The notes beneath the pieces were generated by a model that saw nothing but the letters and a program-made list of their open reading frames with translations, was not told where the DNA came from and made no database searches. Both the position numbers and the translations under genes were made by a program. From assembly GCF_042140245.1 (NCBI RefSeq), contig NZ_CP159483.1, positions 3,720,001-3,784,000 on the forward strand: a stretch of 64,000 bases of DNA. The letters run 5' to 3'. The stretch is from MH13 sp042140245 (GTDB taxonomy: Bacteria; Pseudomonadota; Alphaproteobacteria; Rhizobiales; MH13). Shown piece by piece: positions 26,861 through 35,386 of the stretch. Positions within the stretch are counted from its first letter, which is position 1, and every line of letters starts with the position of its first letter.

Positions 26861-28189
26861 TTATTCGGCAGCCATCTTCGGCTCGGCGGCCTCTCCGTAG
26901 GGCACGTTGCGGCCACCATAGCGGCGCACGCGTACATTGGCTTGTTCGGCATGACCAACAAAGCCTTCCAGCATGCAAAGGCGTGAACAATATTCGCCCA
27001 TCAGCGCCGCAGCTTCGTCAGTGAGCACCTTCTGATAGCTGTGGGTCTTCAGATACTTGCCGACCCAAAGTCCACCGGTGTAGCGGCCAGCCTTCTTGGT
27101 GGGCAGCGTGTGGTTGGTTCCGATCACCTTGTCGCCATTGGCCACATTGGTGCGGGCGCCCAAGAACAGCGCGCCATAGCAGGTCATGTTCTCCAGGAAC
27201 CAATCATCGCGGTCGGTCATCACCTGAACATGCTCTGAGGCCACGTCATCGGCAACGGCCAGCATTTCATCATAGGTGTCGCAGACGATCACTTCGCCAT
27301 AGTCTTCCCAGCTCTTACGGGCGGTTTCGGCGGTGGGCAGCATGCCGAGCAGACGGTCGATTTCCTCAAGCGTATCGCGCGCCAGTTTTTCAGAGTTGGT
27401 CAAAAGCACCGCTGGCGAGTTGTAGCCATGCTCAGCCTGACCCAGAAGGTCGGTGGCACAAAGCTCAGCGTCGGCGCCTTGCTCATCGGCGATGACCATT
27501 GTCTCTGTTGGGCCTGCAAACAGATCAATACCCACACGACCAAACAGTTGGCGCTTGGCTTCGGCCACAAAGGCATTGCCTGGACCGACCAACATATGCA
27601 CCGGATCAATGGTCTCTGTGCCAATCGCCATGGCCCCCACCGCCTGGATACCGCCAAGCACGTAAATCTCATGGGCACCGCCAAGCTTCATGGCGGCAAT
27701 CACAGCGGGGTTCGGCTCGCCCTTGAATGGCGGCGTACAAGCGATGATACGTGGGACACCTGCAACATCAGCGGTCGCCACCGACATGTGCGCTGACGCC
27801 ACCATCGGAAACTTGCCGCCTGGCACATAGCAACCCACCGACTGCACAGGGATGTTCTTATGGCCCAGGATCACGCCGGGCATGGTCTCCACTTCGATAT
27901 CGACCATGGAGTTGCGCTGATGCTGGGCGAAAGTGCGCACCTGATCCTGCGCAAACTCGATATCCTCCATGTCGCGCGAGGAAACCTTGTTCATCAGCGC
28001 CGTGACGTCGTCATCGGTCAGGCGGAAACGCTCTGGCGTGTAGCCATCGAACTTTTCTGACAGATCACGCACCGCGGCATCGCCACGGGCTTCGATGTCT
28101 TTCAACGTGCCTTCAACAATGGCGCGCACCTTGGCATCATCATCAGAGCGCTCCGCCTCAGGCTTGCCGCGTTTCAAATACGTGATCAT
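26861..28189 (-). CDS. Histidinol-dehydrogenase-family NAD-dependent alcohol dehydrogenase, catabolic
   Basis: A 442-residue HisD-fold protein. Family landmarks are PVQSVGCYVPGGKFP, AGVPRIIACTPP, MLVGPGNAFVAEAKRQLFG, DLFAGPTETMVIAD, LLGQAEHGYNSPAVLLT (Zn/active-site Gln and His), ASEHVQV and GTNHTLPTKKAGRYTGG. HisD proper has PNHVLPT and APEHLE, so the enzyme is a divergent paralogue. Its setting beside a TAXI transporter, an SDR and a LacI regulator, with no his genes, indicates catabolism. The closest known functional analogue by fold and context is HpsN, the sulfopropanediol dehydrogenase that oxidises a primary alcohol to an acid; this is inference only. Confidence 0.8.
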   Translation of the reverse strand: MITYLKRGKPEAERSDDDAKVRAIVEGTLKDIEARGDAAVRDLSEKFDGYTPERFRLTDDDVTALMNKVSSRDMEDIEFAQDQVRTFAQHQRNSMVDIEVETMPGVILGHKNIPVQSVGCYVPGGKFPMVASAHMSVATADVAGVPRIIACTPPFKGEPNPAVIAAMKLGGAHEIYVLGGIQAVGAMAIGTETIDPVHMLVGPGNAFVAEAKRQLFGRVGIDLFAGPTETMVIADEQGADAELCATDLLGQAEHGYNSPAVLLTNSEKLARDTLEEIDRLLGMLPTAETARKSWEDYGEVIVCDTYDEMLAVADDVASEHVQVMTDRDDWFLENMTCYGALFLGARTNVANGDKVIGTNHTLPTKKAGRYTGGLWVGKYLKTHSYQKVLTDEAAALMGEYCSRLCMLEGFVGHAEQANVRVRRYGGRNVPYGEAAEPKMAAE

Positions 28190-28236
28190 GACGTGTTCCT
28201 CGTCAGTGCGTGTGTCTTGGTCAGGCCTTCAAGGGC

Positions 28237-30156
28237 CTATGAGGATGTTTCAGCGACCGGTGCCAACCGTGATCGCACAAGCATAAGAGAGAGCAGAACT
28301 GCAACCCCCGCCATGGTTGCCGGCCAACTCGGCCAGACCGAGAGAGCAAGCGGCACCGCCCACACCAAGGCTTCGGCTTTGCTGCGTCCCGCCAATTGCT
28401 GAACACCAAGCAGGAAGGCAAGCGACATGGTGAACGTAACCCCTGTTACCAATGCCTGACCCACATCAAGCCATGAGCCCTGCATCAAAAGGCCTGGGTA
28501 AACAAGGAAAAGGATCGGTAGCAGGTAGGCAATGGCACCCAAGCGAACCGCCTCAAAAGCGACCTTCGGCCACTTTTCCTCCGCGATGGTCGAGGCGACG
28601 AACACGCCCACGCACACCGGTGGCGTGATCACCGACAGGGTCGCGTAGTAGAGCACGAAGAAATGCACCGTCAGTGGCGGCAATCCAGCTTGGATGAGCG
28701 CAGGGGCGAACACCGCTGCCACGAGAACATAGGCAGCGGAGGTGGGCAGTCCCATGCCTGCAATCAGGCAGACGATGGCCATTACCACCGCGATCAGAGC
28801 GATGTTGTTACCGGCGTAGGAAAGAATGATGCTGGTCAGTGTCACGCCGACACCTGTCAAGTTGAGCAACGCAACAAACACCTGTGCTGCGACCAGTAGA
28901 ATGCCGACGATCACCACACCTTTGCCGCCAGTTACGATGGCGGGGGCCAACTGTTTGATCGCAAACCAGAGCGACTCGCCAGCCGTCATACGCGCGACGA
29001 TAAACGCAACGATCATCGCCACGATGCCATAGAAGGCAGTGGTCTCAACTGAATTGCCGTTCAGGACACCGTAAACAATGCCGCCCAGTGACGCGATGAT
29101 GGGTGCAATGCGTCGCCAGTCCAAGGCTTCCTGCCAGGTGGGCATGCCTTCGGTGTCAATGTTGCCGAAGTCGCGCCGTTTGGCGATTACGTGCACGGTC
29201 ATGAAGATGCCGAGATAAAAAAGGATCGCGGGAATGAGGGCAGCTGCAGCAATCGTCCAGTAGTTCATGCCAACAAGCTCGGCCATCACGAAGGCGGCCG
29301 TTCCCATGATGGGGGGAGCGAGCTGCCCACCAGTCGATGCAATGGCTTCCACGCCGCCAGCATAAGCACGTGAGTATTTTAGCTTGCGCATCAGCGGGAT
29401 GGTAAAGTTGCCGGTGGTTGCAACATTGGCCACCGTCGATCCGGAGATCATGCCGAAAAAGCCGGAGGCGATGGTGGCGATTTTGGCAGCGCCGCCTGGT
29501 GATGATCCGCTTGCGCGTGCGGCCAGATCAAAAAAGGTTTTGCCAGCACCTGTGTGCAGCAAAAAAGCACCGAACAGCACGAACGCTGCAAGGGTGGTGG
29601 ATGCGATGCCCACCAGCATGCCCCAGAGACCAAGGTCGGAAAGGAAAACCGTCTCGGTGACATAGTAGAGGTCAAAACCGCGATGGCCGAACCGTCCAGG
29701 AATTTGGTCGCCAAACAGGGCGTAGGCGACCATCAAGCCAACAAGCAATGGGAATAGAAAGGAGACAGTCCGCCGTGCCAGCTCCAAAATCACCACAAGC
29801 GTCGCCGCGCCCAGCCAGACATCTGGGTTTTCAGCGAAGGGCCGCTGCACCATGATCTCTTCAAAGCGTGTGATGGTCGAGTAGACAGCGAACCAGACGA
29901 TGGCGAGCATCGCCACATCGATAACGATGCCGAGCACACGCCACTTTTTGCCACCACCGAGTGGGGTCAGCAGCACCGCAAGTGTGGAAGCAAGCCCAAC
30001 AAAAATGGAGCGCTGAATAAGGCTTTCAAAAGCTCCAAAGGCTGCGGTGTAAAAAATGAAGCAGCCAAGCACCACCGCGACCGCGATCACGGCTTTTTCC
30101 CTGAGCGAGCGGGATTCGACTTCTTCGGTGCCGACCTTGTCGTCAACCTCGATCAT
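28237..30156 (-). CDS. TRAP transporter fused small/large permease (TAXI family, 4TM-12TM)
   Basis: About 639 residues starting at ATG 30156 (an upstream TTG/ATG frame lacks a ribosome site). The first third is a DctQ-like four-helix region; the rest is the DctM-type permease with motifs GVEAIASTGGQLAPPIMG, GAFLLHTGAGKTFFDLA, IVCLIAGMGLPTSAAYV and YYATLSVITPPVC. The fused form and the partner binding protein at 30241-31215 define the TAXI subgroup of Na+-driven TRAP importers. The substrate is probably a small organic acid or related anion, unassigned. Confidence 0.9.
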   Translation of the reverse strand: MIEVDDKVGTEEVESRSLREKAVIAVAVVLGCFIFYTAAFGAFESLIQRSIFVGLASTLAVLLTPLGGGKKWRVLGIVIDVAMLAIVWFAVYSTITRFEEIMVQRPFAENPDVWLGAATLVVILELARRTVSFLFPLLVGLMVAYALFGDQIPGRFGHRGFDLYYVTETVFLSDLGLWGMLVGIASTTLAAFVLFGAFLLHTGAGKTFFDLAARASGSSPGGAAKIATIASGFFGMISGSTVANVATTGNFTIPLMRKLKYSRAYAGGVEAIASTGGQLAPPIMGTAAFVMAELVGMNYWTIAAAALIPAILFYLGIFMTVHVIAKRRDFGNIDTEGMPTWQEALDWRRIAPIIASLGGIVYGVLNGNSVETTAFYGIVAMIVAFIVARMTAGESLWFAIKQLAPAIVTGGKGVVIVGILLVAAQVFVALLNLTGVGVTLTSIILSYAGNNIALIAVVMAIVCLIAGMGLPTSAAYVLVAAVFAPALIQAGLPPLTVHFFVLYYATLSVITPPVCVGVFVASTIAEEKWPKVAFEAVRLGAIAYLLPILFLVYPGLLMQGSWLDVGQALVTGVTFTMSLAFLLGVQQLAGRSKAEALVWAVPLALSVWPSWPATMAGVAVLLSLMLVRSRLAPVAETSS

Positions 30157-30240
30157 GGTGACTGCCCTGTTCTGCCGTTTTCTGGTTATTGGGGCGACAC
30201 GCGTGCGCATCGCCCCAACAGATTGCGCGCTTACGCGTCG

Positions 30241-31215
30241 TTACATCGCCGGACGCAGATTGTCGGGCACATCATAGCCAAGCTCCTCAAAGGCACGGAT
30301 GGCGCCAGGGTGCATGGGCGTTGTGGCGAAATCGACCGTCAACGAACCAATGTCGATGCCTTCAAGAGCTGGGAAGGCAGCTGCCTGAGCTTCTTGGTTT
30401 TCAAGCACAGCCTTGGTGATCGCGTAGGCAGTCTCTTCACTCATATCGGGTTGAGCAGACACGGCGATCATGAAGCCCCAGGTGCGGTAAGGTTCATCGC
30501 GACCCTGCTGCTCACTGGCTGGCATATCAACAATGGAAAGCTCAGGCAGATTTTCCTGGATTGTTGCAATGCCCGCGTCAGACACCGGCAGCACGCGCAA
30601 TGGCGTGAGCGTGGCGATATCAGTGGTCAGTGGATCAAAATCGGTGCCAACAGCAGACTTCACAAATCCGTTGAGGCGATCATCCTTGATCAAGTTGGCA
30701 AGTTCACCGTTGGTACCGCGCACCCATTCAGGGGTCACACCCAGAAGCTCCATCACCATCTGCGATGTAGCTTCGGTCGAAGACCCGCGCTGGCCAGGGC
30801 CAAAACGCTCACCATCCAAGTCTTCAACGGTCTCATAGCCAGAATCCGCACGGCTGATGATCAGCTGTGGCGCCAGAGAGTAAGCCCAGAGAAGCTGGGA
30901 GGCGATAGGCTCGCCTTCGAATGTGTTGATGCCTTCATTGGCGTGATAGAGCGCCGGCGTCGTGACCAAGCCAATATCCAACTGACCGCGCGCCATACGA
31001 CGAAGATTGTCAACCGTGGCACCCGTTTCGACCACAGAGGCTTGGAAGCCCTCAGCGTGATCGTTCACGATCTGCGCGAGAGAAGCGAAGTAGGCATAAT
31101 GTGAGGATTGAGCGTTGGTCGCACCAAAGGCCAAGCGCTGATCTTGCGCGCTGGCCACGCCGGTCATGAGGCCGAGCGCGAGGCCGGTTGCCGCCATCGT
31201 TTTGAAAAATGTCAT
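30241..31215 (-). CDS. TAXI-family TRAP transporter solute-binding protein
   Basis: A 324-residue periplasmic protein starting at ATG 31215 with AGGAGG 7-12 nt upstream; longer frames are not supported. The signal peptide ends at GVASA. The mature part shows RLAFGATNAQSSHYAYFASLAQIVNDH (key TAXI features: a glycine-rich start and long helix), VETGATVDNLRRMARGQLDIGLV, and GERFGPGQRGSSTEATSQMVM. It is the first gene of the operon and has a LacI-like operator 83 bp upstream. The ligand cannot be read from sequence. Confidence 0.9.
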   Translation of the reverse strand: MTFFKTMAATGLALGLMTGVASAQDQRLAFGATNAQSSHYAYFASLAQIVNDHAEGFQASVVETGATVDNLRRMARGQLDIGLVTTPALYHANEGINTFEGEPIASQLLWAYSLAPQLIISRADSGYETVEDLDGERFGPGQRGSSTEATSQMVMELLGVTPEWVRGTNGELANLIKDDRLNGFVKSAVGTDFDPLTTDIATLTPLRVLPVSDAGIATIQENLPELSIVDMPASEQQGRDEPYRTWGFMIAVSAQPDMSEETAYAITKAVLENQEAQAAAFPALEGIDIGSLTVDFATTPMHPGAIRAFEELGYDVPDNLRPAM

Positions 31216-31297
31216 GTGGTTTCCTCCTGAGAATCGCGCTCTTGATGACGCGGACATGGGGTGTTTGCGCCGCCTAGTGGTTTTACGTAATCCGGCT

Positions 31298-31313
31298 TTG
31301 CATTCGTATGCAA
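31298..31313. promoter_or_regulatory. LacI-type operator ahead of the TAXI operon (predicted)
   Basis: TTGCATTCGTATGCAA is a 16-bp palindrome with central CG and one mismatched pair, a form typical of LacI-family sites. It lies upstream of the TAXI binding-protein gene; the co-directional LacI gene at 24725-25780 is the likely binder. The rest of 31216-31422 shows no gene. Confidence 0.6.
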
Positions 31314-31422
31314 TACACGGCACTTGGCGTAGCGGCAAGGCTCTTGCTCAAGCTTTTTGTTCAGACTCGATGATGCAGTGCAGCGACGAACGCCCACGAA
31401 ACAGGCTTAGACTCAGGGTGAT

Positions 31423-32454
31423 CTAGACCTGATAATAGTCGCGATACCAGGCGACAAAGCGGGCGATGCCTTCTTCAACCGATGTTGACGGTGGGGTATC
31501 GATCAAGCGCGAGAGCAAGGTCGCATCGGCCCACGTCATCGGAACATCTCCAGCCTGCATCGGTAGTAAATTCCGCTTCGCTTCGATGCCCAAGGCCTTC
31601 TCTATGGCCTCGATAAAGTCAGTGAGTTGCACAGGCTGGTTGTTACCGATGTTGATCACGCGCCAAGGTGCCACAGGCGAAAGACCAAGCGCATCACGGT
31701 CTTCGTCTTCGACAGTATCGGGCAATGTAGGTGTCACATCAGCCAAGGCGGCGATGGAGCGCGCAAGATCATCGATGAAAGTGAAATCGCGGCGCATATC
31801 GCCGTGATTGTAAACGTCGATGGGGCGCCCCTCGAGGATCGCCTTGGTGAACTTAAACAGCGCCATATCCGGCCTGCCCCAAGGCCCATAGACGGTAAAA
31901 AACCGGAACAGGGTCATCGGCACACCATAAAGGTGAGCGTACGAATGGGTCATCGACTCAGCGGCTTTTTTGGTTGCCCCGTAGAACGACATCTGCAGAT
32001 CAGCTTTCTGGTGCTCGGCGTAAGGCATCTGCGTATTCGCGCCGTAGACCGAGCTTGAAGACGCCATCATCAAATGCTTGGGTGGTGTGGCGCGGGCTGC
32101 TTCCAGAACCTCAAGCGTGCCGACCAAGTTGCTGTCCATGTACGAGCGCGGGTTGTCGATAGAGTAGCGCACGCCTGCTTGGGCCGCGAGGTGAATGATA
32201 AGGTCGGGTTTCTCCTTGGCCACCAAATCAACCATCACACCTGGGGTTTCAAGGCGCTCTTCAACCGCCTTAAAATGCTGATTTTGAAGCAACCTTTGAT
32301 GGCGACGCTTTTTGAGTTGAACATCGTAGTAGTCGGTGAGCGCATCGAATCCGACCACCCTATAGCCAGCGTCCAGCAAAGCTTGACTGGTGTGGTAGCC
32401 GATAAATCCGGCTGAGCCGGTCACAAGAGCTGTTTTCTGCGCTGCGGCGGTCAT
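31423..32454 (-). CDS. UDP-glucuronate 4-epimerase (NAD-dependent epimerase)
   Basis: A 343-residue extended SDR. It has the nucleotide motif GSAGFIGYHT (residues 13-22), HLAAQAGVRYSIDNP, SSSSVYGANTQMPY, and the catalytic YGATKK (Tyr and Lys), then LRFFTVYGPWGRPDMAL, which is characteristic of UDP-GlcA 4-epimerases (CapI/LspL type) giving UDP-galacturonate. It follows the UDP-glucose dehydrogenase gene by 5 bp, so the pair converts UDP-glucose to UDP-GlcA and UDP-GalA for capsule, exopolysaccharide or LPS core. No glycosyltransferases lie beside it. Confidence 0.9.
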   Translation of the reverse strand: MTAAAQKTALVTGSAGFIGYHTSQALLDAGYRVVGFDALTDYYDVQLKKRRHQRLLQNQHFKAVEERLETPGVMVDLVAKEKPDLIIHLAAQAGVRYSIDNPRSYMDSNLVGTLEVLEAARATPPKHLMMASSSSVYGANTQMPYAEHQKADLQMSFYGATKKAAESMTHSYAHLYGVPMTLFRFFTVYGPWGRPDMALFKFTKAILEGRPIDVYNHGDMRRDFTFIDDLARSIAALADVTPTLPDTVEDEDRDALGLSPVAPWRVINIGNNQPVQLTDFIEAIEKALGIEAKRNLLPMQAGDVPMTWADATLLSRLIDTPPSTSVEEGIARFVAWYRDYYQV

Positions 32455-32459
32455 GGTTG

Positions 32460-33632
32460 CTAGTCGACTCCAAAAAGATCGCGGGTAAAGATTTTGTCTT
32501 TGACATCAGCCAGTTCGTCAGCCTGCCGGTTGGCAATGATGATGTCGCTCTCTGCTTTGAACTGAGAGAGGTCGCGCACAACCGCCGATCCGAAGAAGTG
32601 CACTGCCTCAAGACCCGGCTCATACACAATGACCGGAATGCCCTTGGCTTTGATGCGCTTCATGATGCCCTGGACGGACGAGTCACGGAAATTGTCCGAT
32701 CCTTCTTTCATGGTCAGGCGATAAACACCCACGCAATCAGGGTTCTTGGCAATGATAGAATCGGCAATGAAATCCTTACGCGTGGTGTTGGCATCCACGA
32801 TGGCACGGATCAAATTCTGCGGCACGGCGTCATAATTGGCGAGCAACTGTCGGGTATCCTTGGGCAGGCAGTAGCCCCCGTACCCGAAGGATGGATTGTT
32901 GTAGTGGTCACCGATACGCGGATCGAGGCTCACGCCCTTGATGATCTGCCGCGTGTCCATACCGGCAATCTGAGCATAGGTGTCCAACTCGTTGAAGTAG
33001 GCTACGCGCATGGCAAGATAGGTGTTGGCAAAAAGCTTGATGGCCTCTGCCTCATCGGGGTCCGTCAACACCACCGGAATGTCCGTCTTTATGGCACAGT
33101 CTGCCAACATTTGCGCAAACGCCTGCGCTCGATCCGACCTTTCCCCCACCACGATGCGCGACGGGTGGAGATTGTCGTAAAGCGCCTTGCCCTCACGAAG
33201 AAACTCCGGCGAATGGACAATCCGGTCAGAGCTGAATTTCTCCCGCAAGCTTGAAACAAGCCCCACCGGAATGGTCGACTTGATGATGATCAGCGCTTCG
33301 TCAGTAACGGCCAAAACGTCGGCGATCACAGCCTCAACAGAGGATGTGTCGAACGCATTGGTCTGCGGGTCATAGTTTGTGGGTGTGGCCACGATCACAT
33401 GGCTGGCCGACCGATAGGCACTTTCAGTGTCTAGAGTGGCTGTCAGATCGAGCGTTTTGTTCGCCAGATAGTCTTCCAACTCCGGATCGCTGATGGGCGA
33501 TTTGCGCTCGCCTAGCATCTCAACGCGCTCTGCGGAGATATCGCAGGCGATGACAGGAAACTTCTGCGCCAGCAACACCGCATTGGAAAGGCCCACATAG
33601 CCAAGCCCGGCGACAGCAAAGTGAACAGACAT
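32460..33632 (-). CDS. ugd: UDP-glucose 6-dehydrogenase
   Basis: A 390-residue UDP-glucose/GDP-mannose dehydrogenase. The start is ATG 33632, with AAGGA upstream; the long N-terminal extension in the same frame has no family similarity. The Rossmann motif AVAGLGYVGLS begins at residue 5. Further motifs are KSTIPVG, HSPEFLREGKALYDN, ANTYLAMRVAYFNE and the active-site cysteine in FGYGGYCLPKDT. It oxidises UDP-glucose twice to UDP-glucuronate with NAD+. The size of about 390 residues fits the short bacterial type. It is coupled with the downstream epimerase gene. Confidence 0.92.
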   Translation of the reverse strand: MSVHFAVAGLGYVGLSNAVLLAQKFPVIACDISAERVEMLGERKSPISDPELEDYLANKTLDLTATLDTESAYRSASHVIVATPTNYDPQTNAFDTSSVEAVIADVLAVTDEALIIIKSTIPVGLVSSLREKFSSDRIVHSPEFLREGKALYDNLHPSRIVVGERSDRAQAFAQMLADCAIKTDIPVVLTDPDEAEAIKLFANTYLAMRVAYFNELDTYAQIAGMDTRQIIKGVSLDPRIGDHYNNPSFGYGGYCLPKDTRQLLANYDAVPQNLIRAIVDANTTRKDFIADSIIAKNPDCVGVYRLTMKEGSDNFRDSSVQGIMKRIKAKGIPVIVYEPGLEAVHFFGSAVVRDLSQFKAESDIIIANRQADELADVKDKIFTRDLFGVD

Positions 33633-33784
33633 GATTGATCCTTCAGTGCGGCCAAAAGCTCCTGCCGCTTGCGGCGCACCCTTCGCATAGCCACGCCCGG
33701 GTGAGCAAGGCATCAAACGGCGGCCTAACCATTGTGATCCGTCTGTGTTGGGTTTAACTGGGCCAAACGACATATGGAGTGGCC

Positions 33785-34742
33785 ATGAGTGGTCTCCTTG
33801 CCCTTCTGGACGATGTTGCAGCCATCGCCAAACTTGCCGCCAGCCAGCTGGATGATGTGGCCGCACAGGCCAGCAAGGCTGGCACAAAAGCCGCAGGCAT
33901 CGTGATCGACGATGCCGCCGTCACCCCAAAATATGTGACGGGATTACCAGCCACCCGAGAGCTCCCGATCATTTGGAAGATCGCACGCGCCTCATTCTTC
34001 AACAAACTGATCATCCTGTTGCCCGTCGCACTGCTGCTCAGCGCTTTTGCGCCCTGGATGCTGACACCCTTGCTGATGCTGGGTGGGTCTTACCTTTGCT
34101 ATGAGGGCGCGGAGAAGATTGCCCACCTGTTCTCACACAAAAAGCACCATGCAGTGGATACGGAGCATGGGCTTGATGCGGCTCATCTGGAAGAAAAACG
34201 AGTGAAGGGGGCTATCAAGACCGACTTCATTCTGTCTGCCGAGATCATGACAATCACCTTATCAGCCATCGAGTTCTGACAGCGTCGTCACGCGTGGCAT
34301 CACCTTGGCGATCGTGGCCATTGCCATCACCGCGATCGTTTATGGAGCCGTCGCCCTCATCGTAAAGATGGATGATGTCGGTTTGAAGCTGACGCAAGTT
34401 GGTCGACTTGAGGCAACGCGTGCTTTTGGCCGCGGTTTGGTTAAAGCCATGCCGATGATCCTGCTGATCATCTCCACTGTCGGCACTGCTGCGATGCTTT
34501 GGGTGGGTGGCAGCATCATGGTGCACGGCGTGAAGGACCTAGGGTTCCCGCAAGTCTACGATACGATCCACCACTGGGCTGAGCTGGGTGCTAGCGGCAT
34601 GGCAACAGCGCAAGGCTTTGTCGAATGGGCCGTCACCGCCGCATTGGATGGTGTGATCGGTCTAGGATGGGGATTGGTCCTCATTCCCATTGTCGCGGCG
34701 GGTATCAATCCGTTGGTCAAGCTGGTGACCTCGCGCAGCTAA
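33785..34742 (+). pseudogene. DUF808 (YedI-like) inner-membrane protein gene with a frameshift
   Basis: Two frames together encode a YedI-like protein: 33785-34279 (starting MSGLLALLDDVAAIAK, ribosome site GGAG at 33776-33779) and the frame continuing to 34742 (VYGAVALIVKMDDVGLKL). The first frame reads ...EIMTITLSAIEF and stops at 34277. Skipping one T of the TT at 34274-34275 restores continuous homology-like sequence (AIESDSVVTRGITLAIVAI), giving about 318 residues, the family's usual length. Hydrophobic helices and conserved features occur on both sides, so the lesion looks recent or is a sequencing error. Function of YedI is unknown; it is an inner-membrane protein. Confidence 0.8.
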
Positions 34743-34809
34743 GCTAAAGGGCTCCGCTACCACCAGCCCAGACGCCCCAGCCGACAAAGATCAGAAAAGC
34801 GACAAGTAC

Positions 34810-35100
34810 CTATACAGCAATCAGGATCGGCACTCGCATCAGCCATCGCGTAACTGTAGCAAGTGGCGCTTGGCGCACTCTCCACCACAGCACAACCGCG
34901 AAACCGATGGCGACCGCCTGCCAGCCGAGAAATGCACCTGCCCTGTTCATACCCCTGGTGAAACTGGAGCCTGTTGGCTCAATCAGCGCGTAAGCGACAA
35001 ACGATCCGGCAAACGCAATCCCCCACACAACAAACAGCAGCCAAAGCAGTCGTGAAGTTGTTCTGCTCGATGACTGACCTTTATCCTGCGAAGTTGCCAT
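34810..35100 (-). CDS. Small membrane protein, unknown function
   Basis: A 96-residue protein starting at ATG 35100 with a strong GAGGAGG upstream. A hydrophilic N terminus (TSQDKGQSSSRTTSR) is followed by three hydrophobic segments, about residues 19-40 (LLWLLFVVWGIAFAGSFVAYAL), 55-72 and a short one near the C terminus (LMRVPILIA). The loop contains FTRGMNRAGAFLGWQ, a GxNR-like polar element between helices. I do not recognise the family. It converges on the frameshifted DUF808 gene. Confidence 0.6.
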   Translation of the reverse strand: MATSQDKGQSSSRTTSRLLWLLFVVWGIAFAGSFVAYALIEPTGSSFTRGMNRAGAFLGWQAVAIGFAVVLWWRVRQAPLATVTRWLMRVPILIAV

Positions 35101-35386
35101 CCAGCCCCTCCTCAACGGCCAAAAGGAGATCAAGTCTATCGCGGCGCCAATGGCATGCAAACGCTTGCAGGTCGACAGAGCCTGAAATTATTCCGACGCG
35201 CGCCAGAAACATCCTAGTCAGATGTCCAAGAACTTTGAATCTATCTCAGTAAAAATTGGTAAGTAATGACCTTACGCATTACGCCAATTCATCACCGTTT
35301 GGGGATGTATGTTTCTATATTTTTAACTTCAAAGCTTCATTGCTTGATGCTGAAATCAACTCAGGCACACGGTGGGTGTGAAGCCA
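35101..35386. other. Intergenic region, 286 bp
   Basis: No gene, tRNA or strong hairpin is visible. The right half (about 35230-35345) is AT-rich and probably carries the promoter for the MCP-like gene at 35387; the left end holds the ribosome site and promoter of the small membrane protein on the minus strand. Confidence 0.5.

Noticed and set aside
26861..28189. Histidinol dehydrogenase of histidine biosynthesis (hisD)
   Set aside because: No his genes are nearby, key signatures differ (TNHTLPT, ASEHVQV), and the context is a transporter-linked catabolic operon.
34277..34307. Programmed frameshift in the DUF808 gene
   Set aside because: No slippery heptamer or downstream pseudoknot-like structure is visible at the junction, and the family is not known to use one.
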